NCBI GenBank assembly: GCA_029961685.1
Contig: JARWKL010000010.1
Span: 372,001 to 436,000 of the forward strand
DNA: 64,000 nt
From: Aristolochia californica
Taxonomy: Eukaryota; Streptophyta; Magnoliopsida; Piperales; Aristolochiaceae
Reading direction: 5' to 3'
Position 1 is the stretch's first letter. The number at the start of each line of letters is the position of its first letter. The notes beneath the pieces are model-generated. The model was given only the letters and a program-made list of their open reading frames with translations. It searched no databases and was not told the DNA's origin. A program made the position numbers and the translations under genes. Positions 1 to 11,551 of this stretch are shown here, piece after piece.

Positions 1-551
1 GGAGTACGAACTTCATGCGGAAAAGCGTCTGCAGGGATGATTACAACGCCTTGTCCCGGAACTTCAATATGAAGCTGAAGGTCATGGCGGAGAAGCTGAG
101 GGCGGATCTGCCAGGGATGAGGGTGGTGCTCACGGACGTCTACCACATCTGGATGCAAGTAACGGATAATCCCTCCTTGTATGGTATGTTTCAATATCGA
201 ACATAGGACTCATTTGCTTAAGAGAGACATGTTAGCACAAGAGAAGTGCTAAACCCTAATTGAGCTAATTTTCTAGGTTAAAAGTCAGAATCCCCATTGA
301 TACAGAGGTGAAGTCTCTTTCTAACTCATTTTTCTCTTTCCATGGGTGGCCATTTAGGAATGGAGACAGTGGCAGTAGGATGTTGTGCCTCAGGGATGTT
401 TGAGATGGGGTACTTGTGTGATAGATGGAACCCATTCACATGCACAGATGCAAGTAAATACATGTTTTGGGACTCCTTCCATCCCACAGAGAAGATGTAC
501 AGCATACTAGCCCATCATGCCATGACTACATCCTTGGCTGAGTTCTTATGA
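1..551 (+). CDS. GDSL esterase/lipase, 3' part only (5' end outside window)
   Basis: These are the last two exons of a plant GDSL-type serine esterase/lipase (SGNH hydrolase, normally secreted). Coding parts are 1-183 and 358-551. The intron is GT at 184 to AG at 357, and the phase joins SLY-G to METVAVGCC. Seen in the protein: the helix-rich stretch before block V (NFNMKLKVMAEKL, VLTDVYHIWMQV), the GCCASGMFE segment with paired cysteines, and the block V catalytic Asp/His region WDSFHPTEK. The nucleophile serine block (GDS) and the oxyanion blocks lie left of the window. Its closest visible relative is the complete paralogue at 2163-4385, which has the same position for the last intron, so the two are a tandem duplicate pair. 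The substrate cannot be told from the sequence. Confidence 0.9.
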
Positions 552-667
552 ACATCCATTGTTGGGGCTCTCTATACTTCACACATATCATGTATTAGTG
601 TTATATACCTGTGTACCTTACTTTAGTTAATTAATCATGTTTAAAGAATCATTTGTTGTCTAGCTTC

Positions 668-673
668 AATAAA
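668..673 (+). terminator. Candidate polyadenylation signal AATAAA
   Basis: An AATAAA hexamer lies 117 bp after the stop codon of the truncated GDSL gene, in AT-rich sequence with T-rich flanks. The position suits a plant near-upstream element, but such hexamers are common by chance in AT-rich DNA. Confidence 0.35.
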
Positions 674-2090
674 TACAAGCATATCCTATTGTTTCCTCAT
701 ATTGTATATGTGCCAAGTGAAGTTAATAGAGACATTAATTGAGTCGAAAATTTGTAACAATTTTTGCAGTTGGAGTGACTCATTTTGGGAATTTAATTAT
801 TTATATCGATCCAAACCCTAATTATTGATATGGGACTGAATGCATTGAAAGTTGTATAAGTTGGCAAGTCCGTTCATTTAATGGAATGATTATACAGGTG
901 ACTACTTTAGTGATCTTAGAGAGAGAGAGAGTGAGACTCATGTAAGACTCCACCATAATAATTATGGCTTTGTGAGACTTCTTAATGTGAGAGTCATGTA
1001 ATAATCTTTCGTACTTGCTGAGTTCCTTAATGAATTCATGGATTAGGTAAGACTAATTACTTTCATATAATATATTACACAATTTACTGATTAAAATAGA
1101 TCTAATTAAGAAAATTTAATATCCAACTAATCCTTTAAGATGATATGCTTATTTGCATAAGATGGTTTAATTATATTTATTTGATCTAAATTATTTAAAG
1201 ACTTATTGTGTTAGATATTTAAGCCTAACATAAATTGATTATTATCTATTTGCTAGCATTTTTAGAGGTGTTCATATGACATTTAAAATCTTATCTGTGT
1301 CTCTAAAAATGAATAAATAAATGAGTAAAAATAGGAATATTGTAAGCATTAAAAATTAAAAATGGGTAATGAGATAATTTACGTCTATTTTAATTATTTT
1401 CGTTCGATGCCCTTGGTGTAGGATGGGCAATTTACCCAATTTTTTTTCCAGTTGTACTTTTAAAAAAATATTTCTTATGTTTTAATTAGTACTTATTTAG
1501 TTTATTGTAAAAATATAGTACTTTTAGTTAGTTGACCGAATAACTAAATATAATTAGAGCGGCCTTTATTGAATGAAATAATACTTTTTTTACAACTGAA
1601 AAAAGTCTTTGGGTAACTCGAATATTTGGGTTGATTTTGAACCAAACCCCCTGTGTTAAGTCCAAGAAAAAAACCATAATTCATAGACCTAAATTAAACA
1701 TATTCAAAACTGTGGACAACTCTAGCCCAAATTCGCTTAACTTCGGAATTCTAAGTCAGACGCCTAGCCAATACAACCCAAAAGATCGGTCTGTTAAGTG
1801 CAGAAGGCCAAGTACCTAACCCAGGTGGACTAAAGGTGGACGGAACCTAACCCAGGTGGCCTGGAACCACTGACAAAAACTATTTTTTTCACGAATCCAA
1901 TCATTCCATATAGGACTATTGCTATACTCAAAATTTCCATTCCTTGTGTCATATATTTACAAAATATAAATACAGAAATATCATTGCCTATGTATATGTA
2001 CCAGAATATTATTTAATATATTTACAGGAATGCCATTACCCTTTTAATGAAAAGGACAAGAGTTGTTACAGACCTCGGTGCTCTCCCCTT
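674..2090. other. Intergenic, no gene recognised
   Basis: AT-rich spacer between the two GDSL genes. It contains only short, unconserved open frames. A repeated phrase (CTAACCCAGGTGG) occurs twice around 1817-1860. No element with clear ends was found. Confidence 0.5.
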
Positions 2091-2101
2091 CATCTTATCT
2101 T

Positions 2102-2107
2102 TATATA
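2102..2107 (+). promoter_or_regulatory. Candidate TATA box of the complete GDSL gene
   Basis: TATATA within CTTTATATACC lies about 55 bp upstream of the ATG at 2163, followed by a pyrimidine-rich leader. Spacing is right for a TATA box with a short leader. Confidence 0.5.
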
Positions 2108-2162
2108 CCTTCTCTCAACGTCCTCCAGTGTCACATGAAGCAACGCCCACTGCTTTGATAGC

Positions 2163-4385
2163 ATGTCACCGTCAGACCTCACTTTCATGCCACTCCCATG
2201 GCTCCTTCTGCTTCTGCTCCTAGCCTTTACAGTCCATGCACGTGGAACCCCACAAATCCCCGCCGTTATCGTCTTCGGCGACTCCTCCGCGGATCCCGGC
2301 AACAACAACCACATCCCCACCATCATCAAGAGCAACTTCCCGCCCTACGGCAGGGACTTCCCCGGTGGCCGGTCCACGGGGAGGTTTTGCAATGGCCGGA
2401 TCGCTGCCGACTTCATTTCAGACGCTCTTGGTATCAAGCCGGAGGTCCCCGCCTACTTGGACCCCGCGTACAGTATCAAGGACTTCGCCACCGGCGTCTC
2501 CTTTGCCTCCGCTGGGACCGGTCTCGACAACGCCACCGCCGCCATCCCTGTAAGTCCCTCGCTGGAGCCAGTTCTTGCAGAGATCGAAACTTGTTGCTGA
2601 CACCGTGAAAAACTTTTTTGAAAAAAATTGCAGAATGTGATTCCGTTATGGAAGGAGCTGCAGTACTTCAGAGAGTACAAGCATAGGCTGAGAGGATTCA
2701 TGGGGAAGATGAATGCGAGCAAGCTGTTGAACGACGCACTGTACGTGATCAGCATCGGGACGAACGATTTCGTCGAGAACTACTACTTGTTGCCAACGAG
2801 ATCAGCCCATCTCACGGTCACCCAGTACCAGGACTTCCTGATAGCCATCGTCAGTGACCTTGTCAGGAAGATTTATCATCTGGGTGGCCGAAAGTTCTCC
2901 ATGACAAGCCTTCCTCCGATGGGATGCCTCCCATTGGAGAGAACGGCCAATCTGCTTGACGGCCGTGGCTGCAACAGGGAGCAGAACCAAGCGGCTGTGG
3001 GTTACAATGAGAAGCTCAAGGCACTGGTGGAGGAGCTCAATTCAGAGCTTCATGGCGCCAGATTGACGTACTCAGACGTTTACAGAATCTGGACGGAAAT
3101 TCTTGAGAACCCCACCTCGTTTGGTAAGTCAGCCTGATCATCAACCTCCTCAGCTCCACAAAACGATTAAAATCAGTTAATTTCTTGAAGGAAACTCAAT
3201 TTACTCTGAACTGGAAGATCTCTCGCCGTGACTACCGACAGCATGGAGAGATGAAAATCCGTGCAACTGGGCAGAGATTATCATCTGCATAAGGTTTTGA
3301 GAATTTAACAACAATTTACACAGTTTTGGAAAAAACTTGATCGGCCATGGCTCTCTGCAACCATGTTCTGTATCGATTCAATCGATATGGTAACATTAAT
3401 GAAAATTTTGACATATTTCTCAGAGACCCATTAACCAATTTTAGTTTTCTTACCTTCCGAGTAGCAAATATATTCCTTTGCCTTGTTTCTGAATTTTTAG
3501 TAATATTATACTTTAAAAAAATTGAAAATGGCTATCATATGCTAGAGTTAAATACAGATTCATTCTTTTTTTATTTACTTTTCGAGTAAGAGATCAAAGA
3601 TAAATTATACACAGTTCAATCTGTGAATTACAAGATATGCATTGCTTTATGGGTTTTAGGAAAATAAAATTTCTAATCATTGGGTTTTAAATCATTTCAA
3701 TATAACACTATCATTTAAAGCAATTTAAAAAGTTAATTACCAAAAAAAAAAAGTATTTTAATAAGTTATAAAGTGTTCAATTCCACTGAGTCAACCAGTT
3801 TTAAAGTTGAGCCACCAAAACCAGCTCACAAGTTGCCGTCAGCCAGTCTGATCCAGTACTTAAAATAAAGATGACAAGTGCATGCTTTTAGAGTCTTCAG
3901 GGCTTCCAAAAATGTCTTTTAAAAGTTCCCTGCCAGAGCATATTGTACTTTGGTTGCCCTTGCTGTTGAATTTGATGAGCAGTAGGCCACATAACTGTCT
4001 TCCTCAAGGATTCAGATTTGATGACAAGAGAGGGTTGATGTCAGTAAGACAAGTAGAAAACCGTTTGCTGCAATAATTTTGAGATTTTAAGTCATCCCCA
4101 CAAATCTGTTAGTCATCACTACAAGGTTGGTTCGGTGAACTACTCTGTTTCAATCACTACGAGGTCTGGTTAATCTCATCCCTCTCTTTCTTATGGCAAG
4201 GATTCGAGAACACGGCTGATGGATGCTGCGCCACTGGAGAGTTCGAGCTCAGCTATCTCTGCAACAAATGGAGCCCATTCACATGTCCTGATGCAAGCAA
4301 ATATGTGTTCTGGGATGCCTTTCACCCCACAGAGAAGGCATACAAAATAATAGCTGATCATGTGCTAAAGACCAGTTCGGCATAG
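2163..4385 (+). CDS. GDSL esterase/lipase, complete
   Basis: This is a predicted secreted SGNH hydrolase of 353 residues. Exons are 2163-2549, 2634-3123 and 4201-4385, all with GT-AG borders; 1062 nt in total. The start is the ATG opening a signal peptide (MSPSDLTFMPLPW followed by a leucine-rich core ending near HARG, residue 28). Block I is VIVFGDSSADPGNNN with the catalytic Ser in GDS. Block III is IGTNDFVENYY with the oxyanion Asn. Block V is WDAFHPTEKAY with the catalytic Asp and His. The length matches the usual 340-370. Family members act on acyl esters such as lipids or cutin-related substrates outside the cell; the substrate here is unknown. The last exon is much like that of the truncated gene at the left edge (both have DASKY..FWD.FHPTEK). 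Intron 2 (1077 bp) holds nothing recognisable. Confidence 0.93.
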
Positions 4386-4829
4386 TCTTATGCAAGTGTA
4401 ATTAGCATTTCAGATGATTATACTGGTATAGATACAAAAAGTGAAGAAATGCTTCCAAAGGACAGGTTGAGTGGTCCATCTTAGTTTTTCCATGCAACAA
4501 TTTTTTGTAAAAAGAATCCGTCAGATTTCACTGCTATTTACCATTTCATTTGCCTAAAACGCAATGCTTAACAGCTGAAAGGTAGGCTGCCACATCAAAA
4601 CAGAGTTAACACAAAGGAAGTCATTGTTGCCTTTATGAGGGGGATAATTACAGTCACTAAATGTTTCTGGTCCTTAAATGGTCAGAGAAATAAGATTCAG
4701 CTCCTCCTGCATCCACCATCATGTGCTTCATTAAACACTAACTGAATAAATGTTTTTCCAGGGCCCACCACACTATAAATAAGCAGTTGAGCTGACTAAT
4801 GGAAACACAGCCATCTTCGAGGTAAAACT
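4386..4829. other. Tail-to-tail intergenic spacer
   Basis: 444 bp between the stop codon of the GDSL gene (+) and that of the thioesterase (-). It should contain both 3' untranslated regions. No gene or repeat is seen in it. Confidence 0.5.
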
Positions 4830-7800
4830 TTAAAGTGCAACACCTTTTGATGAGCTCCGTAGACGAGTTTTTATCCATGACTCGAGTGACCGTAATTCTT
4901 CACTACTTAATGAGTGGCCCAGATCTGGATATGCCTGCATTTGCAGGAAAACTCAAATTTGGTAAGATGAAAGTGCCAGGAGAATATCGTAAAGATGGTA
5001 CAAGAAGGGTAAAGCCATAACTACCTTGAATTCACAAGTCATGCCAGCCTGCTGGAGGAATGGTGGACCTGCTTGTCCAGCTTCAAATAGTACTGTTCGA
5101 TCAGCCATACCATGAGACCACAAGATTGGTGTCTGCAAACAGCTTTATATGTTCAGGCAACATGAAAGGTAACACGAACATAGCTGCAGGAAAAACTGCA
5201 AGTTTCACCTCAAGATGAAATGAGCTCGATAGATTCCACTGATATCTTTACTAAGAACTTTATTCTGGACCACCATACAAACTCCACAAACGGACTGAAT
5301 GTTCAAAAAGGAATTGAGGACAAACCTTTTTGGCCTCCGGGGTAATTTTATCAATAACTGATGAATTGAAAGGGACCCATCCACTAAAAACTGCACCTCC
5401 ACCCAAAGTTTTGGGATAAAACAACACACTTGCCAAGGTTAACGCACCTGCCAAGTTGACCACAATATTTGTGAACATGGATACGAGTAGGAAAATAAAT
5501 GAAGAGCGACAAGGATGACATATACCGCCTTGGCTGAATCCACAAACAAAGATGTTTTCAGGATTTGTGCCAGCAGCTACTTCCTTATCTATCATTGCAT
5601 GCACATTTTGAACTGCCTTTAGCAGTCCACTTTCATCTTTTGGGGATTCCTGAAACAAACCATAGGACCCTTAACTAACAACCACTTCTCAACAACAAAT
5701 AAAATGGTTTAGAAAACTAACCATGCAATCAGATGAAATGGACATTGCTCTTCTTCTAACAATTAGACCAATCTAAATTATCTCCCCAGTTAAACTCCAT
5801 CCTTCTACTCCACACAGGATTTGAAAACACAGGTACATTGTTTTTTGTAGACTTACGGCAGTAATGGGTATCTCATAAATGTCAAACCAGGAAGACTTTT
5901 GAAGACTTACAGCAGTAATGGGTATCTCATAAATGTCGAACCAGGAAGGCATCACAGCACCATCTACAAGAAGGAAGAGATCATCGTTATTGGTTTTAAT
6001 TATGAAAAATGAGAAAATACTGATAAATATGAGATAGCAACGTCCCATCTGACGTATTCATGGTAGCAGACAGATGAATAATGTTCAATAAAAAAGAAAG
6101 TGACACAAATAATTTAAATGAGATTAATGCATTCCAACAATTAAAAAAGAGCAAGCACAAAGATGGCTGGAAACCTGACAGGCAGCAGTTGCTGTTCCAG
6201 CTATGGGATTGACCAGTCTGCATTAAATCCCATTTCATTTAGAAAGAAATTCCAAGACATAAAACGTAATTTAGCCTTGTTGACTAGTAAGCAGTCACAT
6301 CACCTAGTTTATCCAATGCAGAGGCAGATTTGACAAATTGAATCTAGGTCATTTCATACGAGAGTAAAGCTTGAAACACTCTCCTTTCCTTTTCTGCAAC
6401 CCTTTGACATAATTTCTATCAAGACTTGTGTTCCAGAATCTTCATTTGTAATCCTAGTCTTTTTTCTCAATGTGAAGTCCATAATGATCTACCTCATTTG
6501 CAGAATGATGCAGAGCATATATGATAAAGCATGCTCAAAAATAGGTAGCAATCCAGCCTTAGACCTCAATATGCTTCCTTCCATCAACTCAGAAAATTCT
6601 ATATTCATTCTTTATCCTATCAATTATTGCTATACGCTCCCATTATCCTTCTTTCTTAGAACGTACATTGATGTCTAGCAATACATCTCAACCCTCTTAT
6701 GGGCAGCACAACCTCTTATTCTACCCCCATCAACAAGTTAGAGGTTACTGTGGCACTTAGAAGAAGCTCACAGAGAAAATGAATAGAAGAAAGAAAGACC
6801 AAAATTGATAAGAAAGTAACAGGTAGATAAAAGCATGCCTTTAATGATTGAAAGGAGCAGTAGCTTCTTTAAACCATTGCCTTGCCTGCATGCTGCATAT
6901 CCTGTACATCATTTTTTTTTCAAAATTGCTGCCAACTCTCTTCACTTACTGTTAGAGTCAGCTAAGGAGGAATTATTACTTTAAATCGTCACCGCACAGA
7001 TGTTGAAGTGTCCCTTCTAACTGAACTGACTGACAAGATGGATTCTTGCCAATCTCCTTACATAGAACCCTCATCAACCACCATAAGGAAAGACTAGAGG
7101 ATGGAAGTAGAACTACCTCATTCTGACACACACAGCCATATCAAATCCGTAATCAGTCATACATTCTCTTAAATGTCTCTTTTGAAATATTGATGGGTGT
7201 ATTCAAAAAGGGTGAAGGGGCTCGTTCCTTTAAGTGATAGCAATGTTGAAAATTTTGAATCTTGTCTCTTTAAAGTGGAAGCATGTTCACTCATGCCTGG
7301 AGGGGGTAATTTTCAGGACACAACTCTGAAACAAATGCCCTCCAGTTATAGGTCATTAACACAACCTCAGGCTCCCTTCCTCTTACTATGCTGCTGCTGC
7401 TGCATGTTAGGGAGGGCACTGCACACTATTAAGCCTCTGTGCTTGATCATCTCAGTTTTTCTCCAAGTATCTGGGGATCCCATCAGATTGTTACACATTA
7501 CGCAGGGTTATAGAGCTCTTGATTTCAAATCATAATCTTTTGCTGTTTACATCCATATGGATGCCCATTAAGAAGCTTCCAGCCATGGGCGAAAACTTTA
7601 CTTTTCTCCTGCAAGTCACATTTAAAACAATCTAGAAAAAGAGAAAACGAATCTGTCAATACTCCATCTGGAAATATGGAAACACATACAGTGATACTCT
7701 AGTAGTTGCAATCCTTGGCAAAGCAATGCGGCTCACAGCCCCTGAAGGCATTTGCACTATATAAATGACTTCCAGTTCCTCTCCTGTGCTCTGGAAGCCA

Positions 7801-10800
7801 GAGAGTAGTCAAAGTAGGCAACTACAATTCCCAAGAGTTATCTGAAAGGATTTTTTTTAAGGACAATAAAAATAAAGAATTCAATAAGAGGGCCCGAGAA
7901 GAGCAAAAGACAAAAGAGCAACAAAATACGAGCACAAGGAGAAAGAAGGAAGCTATGAAACAGGAACTACAAGGCAGTGAAAGAAAAGACCAAAACCATA
8001 ATCCAAAGAAACATAAAGGGAGGAAATGATGAAGGCAAGCTATGTTAAGTTGTGGAGCCTAATCAACGCCCTATGCTGAGTTAGTACACGAATCGACTTT
8101 CGCAATAAGGTCGCCGTGGGGGTTGGAAGGGGGGCGGGAAACCCCCCTCCCGGGGGTGTGGGGGCGGAACCCCCGCCCGGTCCATGATATATTAACTATT
8201 GTTTCATTTAAGGCCATTTAGGAATTTTACTCTTGTATCACGGTTGCCCTAATTTTCTCTTTATAATTGAAGCGCGCCGCTATTAGGGTTTTATCATCAC
8301 TGAGAAGGAGTTGGAGTTGTAGCCCGAGAGAGGTTAGAGAGACACCTGTAAGTGTGTGCGATTTATCTTGTAAACTATTTCATCTTTAAAGTGGATTACT
8401 GCAGCGGCAGAAGACAGGACATAGTCTCACCTTGAGGTGAACCTACATAAATCTTGTTGTTTTTTGTGCTTGTTTTTTCCTTTCTTCCGCGATTATTATT
8501 ATTGCTCTCGTTAGTTTGGAATTAGAGCGTCTAATTCCTAACAAGCAGCTGGCAGCTAACTCCCCCCAAGTAAGCTAATGGTTTTCCTATTGCCACTCCG
8601 CAGCACATTCTACCAATGAATGGATCTGGATTTACTGATGTGATCGATCTTGTCAATGTACTCCATGAACTGAACTGGCAGGGAATTCTTGCCTGAGACC
8701 AAGAGATGACCACATGAGAGTCGCCCTCAACAACTAAATGGATCTCCAACCTCTCGCAATATAACCTAACACCCTAACACTCAGGAGGAGCATGCCAACC
8801 TCGATCACTGTAAACTCCCATTGCCCAAAGAGCACGGAATACACGAAGAGAATTGTACCTTATGAATCCCTAACCAAACCCAATCGCAAGCCCAGGATTC
8901 CTCCTAGAGTTCTCATCAACAATGAGTTTGAACAATCCCTCAGGAGGAGAGGCCCAACCAATCGATTGGACAATGCATTGCAGAGCCAAGTGAAAGATAA
9001 AATATTCACAACGTGATATGGCAGATACCAAAATAATTCTAAAATCTTTCATTGTAGATATAAGGGGAAAAAAGAAAGGTGCAGTCTTACCTATCCTGTG
9101 GCCTCAGTTTAAAAATATCTTGTGGAAGAGCTCTTAATGCTGATCACAAAATGAAATTTTAAAAGAGAAAATGCTGAAACTAAATGGACATCTGACTAAG
9201 ATAAAAAAAATGGACTGAGATGCAAACCAACTTTTTTATCAATGACGGCAGGAATAATACCAAAAAATGTCATACCTTTATTTCACCTCAAATTGATCAA
9301 AATGCCACTAAGTTTGCAAGATATAGCAGGTCAAAATTCATCTTTTGGAACCTGCAAGTATACTTCACCTCCCTTGGGCTCTATTTTTATGGAAGTCTGT
9401 TACAGATCCCCAATCCTGCCTTGCTGGATTTGGTGGAGTCATCTGGATCCAATAACAATTCACCAAGTTTTTTTCCTTTGCCAATGAACTTGTTATATTC
9501 ATTTATAGAAGAAGGTGGCTTTGTTCAAAACTTTTTCAATAGATTTAACGACGCCTTCTCATACAGTAGACTAATTTAATGTCATTGCTGTGAATTGGCT
9601 ATCACTCCAGTCTAAAAGAAGCAGAAAGTGTTGAGCAAAATCACGAATATCGTGATCCATAACTATTTACATCATCTTGTTGGAGAAAGGCCCAACTAAG
9701 AAGAGTCCCATGAAACAGCACAGACCAACTGTTATTAAATAATAATTCCTATTTTGAGATAGTCTCACACTTCTTCTTCTTTGTTTCTTCCAAAATCCTT
9801 GTATGCAATGTTATATCACACCTTCTGTTGTTTCTTAATTAGATTAAAAAAAAAGTAAATAAAGATTCTGGAACTCTTGGAGATAATGGAACCATTAGAG
9901 AGTCTAGCTTCTCTTCTACGCTATCAACAAGAGCAGAAAAACTAGAACAACTATTAGCACAACGACTTCTCAGCAAAAACTGAAATTTAATGTCAGTATT
10001 AGCTTTAAAGCATTATAAATGCACATTTAAAATTATGTTCTTTGCTTGTATGCCAATTTATATAGTGTATCTAACCATATAACCTCTGCATCTACCAATA
10101 CGATGTGGTCTAGTCGCACATGAGTTGTAGGTGAGTTCATTATGAAAAATCAAATACCCATGGAATAATCTGCTAAGCATATCTGACAACATAATGCTGA
10201 TTAAACACACGTGGTTAGCCCAAATCAAAAGCTAAAATAGAATAAGAACAAGTTACTTTAGATCAAACTCTTCATGGTTGAAGGTTGTAACAGTTGAAAC
10301 TTAGTCTTCAAGCTTTCCAAAAAAGAGAGAATTTTTTTTTATTGACGATTAGAAGGTAATAAAAAGGAAAAAAATGGCGTAATCACAATAAAATTCCAAC
10401 AAAAAAAAGCTACAGCAAAGTACTAACAGTACTAATAGTTCAGGGCATGGAATAAAGATAAAAGCGGAATTCCATTCTCCAAGCACAGAATGAAAAAAAG
10501 AATACAAAGAATGAAACCTTCGAAGTGAAATCTCACAAAGAAAACCTAGAAACCGAAATGAAGGAACAAATACCCAAAATCACAAAAAGGTAAACAGACT
10601 CACGGTTGCAAGTGACGGGAGTTGAAGGCGCAGAAGGGAAGGACCAGACGGTGTTTCTGAATTGAGGGGAAGAAAAGAAAGTCCTGATGGGTTCATTTGC
10701 AGGCCCCGAGTCTCCCAACCCATGGAGCCACAGAAGGAAACTTCTAGCCATAAGACCTCCTGTATTGGAAGGAACCCGAGTCTGTCTGGAGAAGAAACAG

Positions 10801-10883
10801 ACGAAGAGAGAGGTGGTTAAGAAGGTGATGGTCAAAAGAGAGATGGGTTTCAGGAACATAGACAAGGAAGAGACGACTTTCAT
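4830..10883 (-). CDS. Acyl-protein thioesterase (alpha/beta hydrolase, LYPLA/APT type)
   Basis: It hydrolyses thioester-linked acyl groups on proteins or lysophospholipids, by family. Exons in gene order: 10604-10883, 5911-5963, 5526-5649, 5326-5447, 5025-5132 and 4830-4934; 792 nt, 263 residues. The family-like core starts at an internal Met (MARSFLLWLHGLGDSG) and is 219 residues. The catalytic triad in core numbering is Ser106 in GFSQGG, Asp160 in HGMADRTVLF and His192 in PDLGHS. Substrate-site motifs GGGAVFSGWVPF and LFEAGQAGPPF are intact. The first in-frame ATG (10883) adds 44 residues with a hydrophobic stretch (LLTITFLTTSLFVCFFS), and a TGA sits just upstream of it. Either start is possible. 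Exon 2 has a duplicated end with a second donor (see separate entry). Intron 1 is 4.6 kb and holds retroelement remnants. A 74-codon out-of-frame ORF (10744-10968) overlaps the start and could act as an upstream ORF. Confidence 0.9.
5844..5951 (-). repeat. 54-bp tandem duplication at the end of thioesterase exon 2, two splice donors
   Basis: Two near-identical 54-bp units (about 3 differences) lie in tandem. Each ends with codons for WFDIYEIPITA followed by GTAAGT. The donors fall at 5905-5910 and 5851-5856. Use of the first gives the normal family sequence joining to ESPKDE. Use of the second adds 18 in-frame residues that repeat the segment. Period was measured from GTAATGGGTA at 5861 and 5915 on the + strand. 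Confidence 0.9.
8043..8543 (+). mobile_element. Solo LTR, Copia-like, inside thioesterase intron 1
   Basis: A roughly 500-bp unit starts TGTTA and ends TAACA. It contains a GC-rich patch of C and G runs (8130-8180) and the stretch CACCTTGAGGTGAACCTACA, a form common near the 3' end of plant Copia LTRs. A related copy lies in reverse orientation at 60329-60560. No internal coding region follows, so it appears to be a solo LTR. Flanks (AGCTA / AGCAG) only weakly resemble a 5-bp target duplication. Confidence 0.65.
8550..8975 (-). pseudogene. LINE RNase H-domain remnant
   Basis: On the minus strand, broken frames read ASPPEGLFKLIVDENSRRNP, then HLVVEGDSHVVISW, then GVAIGKPLAYLGGVSCQLL. They match in order the start, middle and end of the RNase H-like domain found at the C-terminus of plant LINE polyproteins and related plant proteins (SPPEG.FK.NVDG.., VEGDS..VI.W, ADALAK.G). 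Frameshifts and stops break it. It sits immediately beside the solo LTR inside intron 1 of the thioesterase gene. Confidence 0.65.
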
Positions 10884-10968
10884 GGCTCAATGTGCAAGAC
10901 CCATTTGCAACTAGAGTAGGAAAATCCGGTTCTGGACCTTCTAGGAAGCATACCATCGTCCATGGCAT

Positions 10969-11542
10969 ACACCAGTGAGCTTAGATGTTGGAATTCCTTG
11001 GTTAGAGAACCCGTTAATTTCTAAACTTTTTAGTAATTTTAAAAATATTTTTTTACTTTTAAGGCTTTTTAGTGAAATTCAAAGCAGACTCGAAGATCTT
11101 ATATTATTTTTATTAACAATTAAAATATTATAAATTTTTAATAATTGCATAAAACTAGTTCAATCCAACAAAATCCCTCTTCTCAATCATACTTATACAA
11201 GACTCTATTTTAGTGAAAATCCCATTGATTATGCCAGACATGTTTATCGATTCTCTCAACTTTGTTCTTAACCTTCTATTAGCATGATCATTTATTTTTT
11301 TTCAAAGTTATTATAAAAAAAAAATTATACCATTCAATATATTTATAATAAAAAAATAAATATGAACCTAATTGTATATAAGTGGTGCATCTATTTTTTA
11401 ATGTAATCATAAATTTTGAATTAAATCATCTAAAACTTGATTTCTTTATATTTTATATTTATTTATGATCAATATTAAATTTATTTTATTCTCTTCTCTC
11501 CACTGTTTGTGTTCCAAACACACTAAGTAAGATTTTTTTTCT
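10969..11542. other. Intergenic, AT-rich, no gene
   Basis: Between the thioesterase 5' end and the Mutator-like element. No open frame worth calling. It must contain the thioesterase promoter but no clear motif was recognised. Confidence 0.4.
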
Positions 11543-11551
11543 TAATTTATA

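Noticed and set aside
9220..9579. 119-codon + strand ORF in thioesterase intron 1
   Set aside because: No domain or family resemblance, AT-rich, and inside an intron of the opposite strand.
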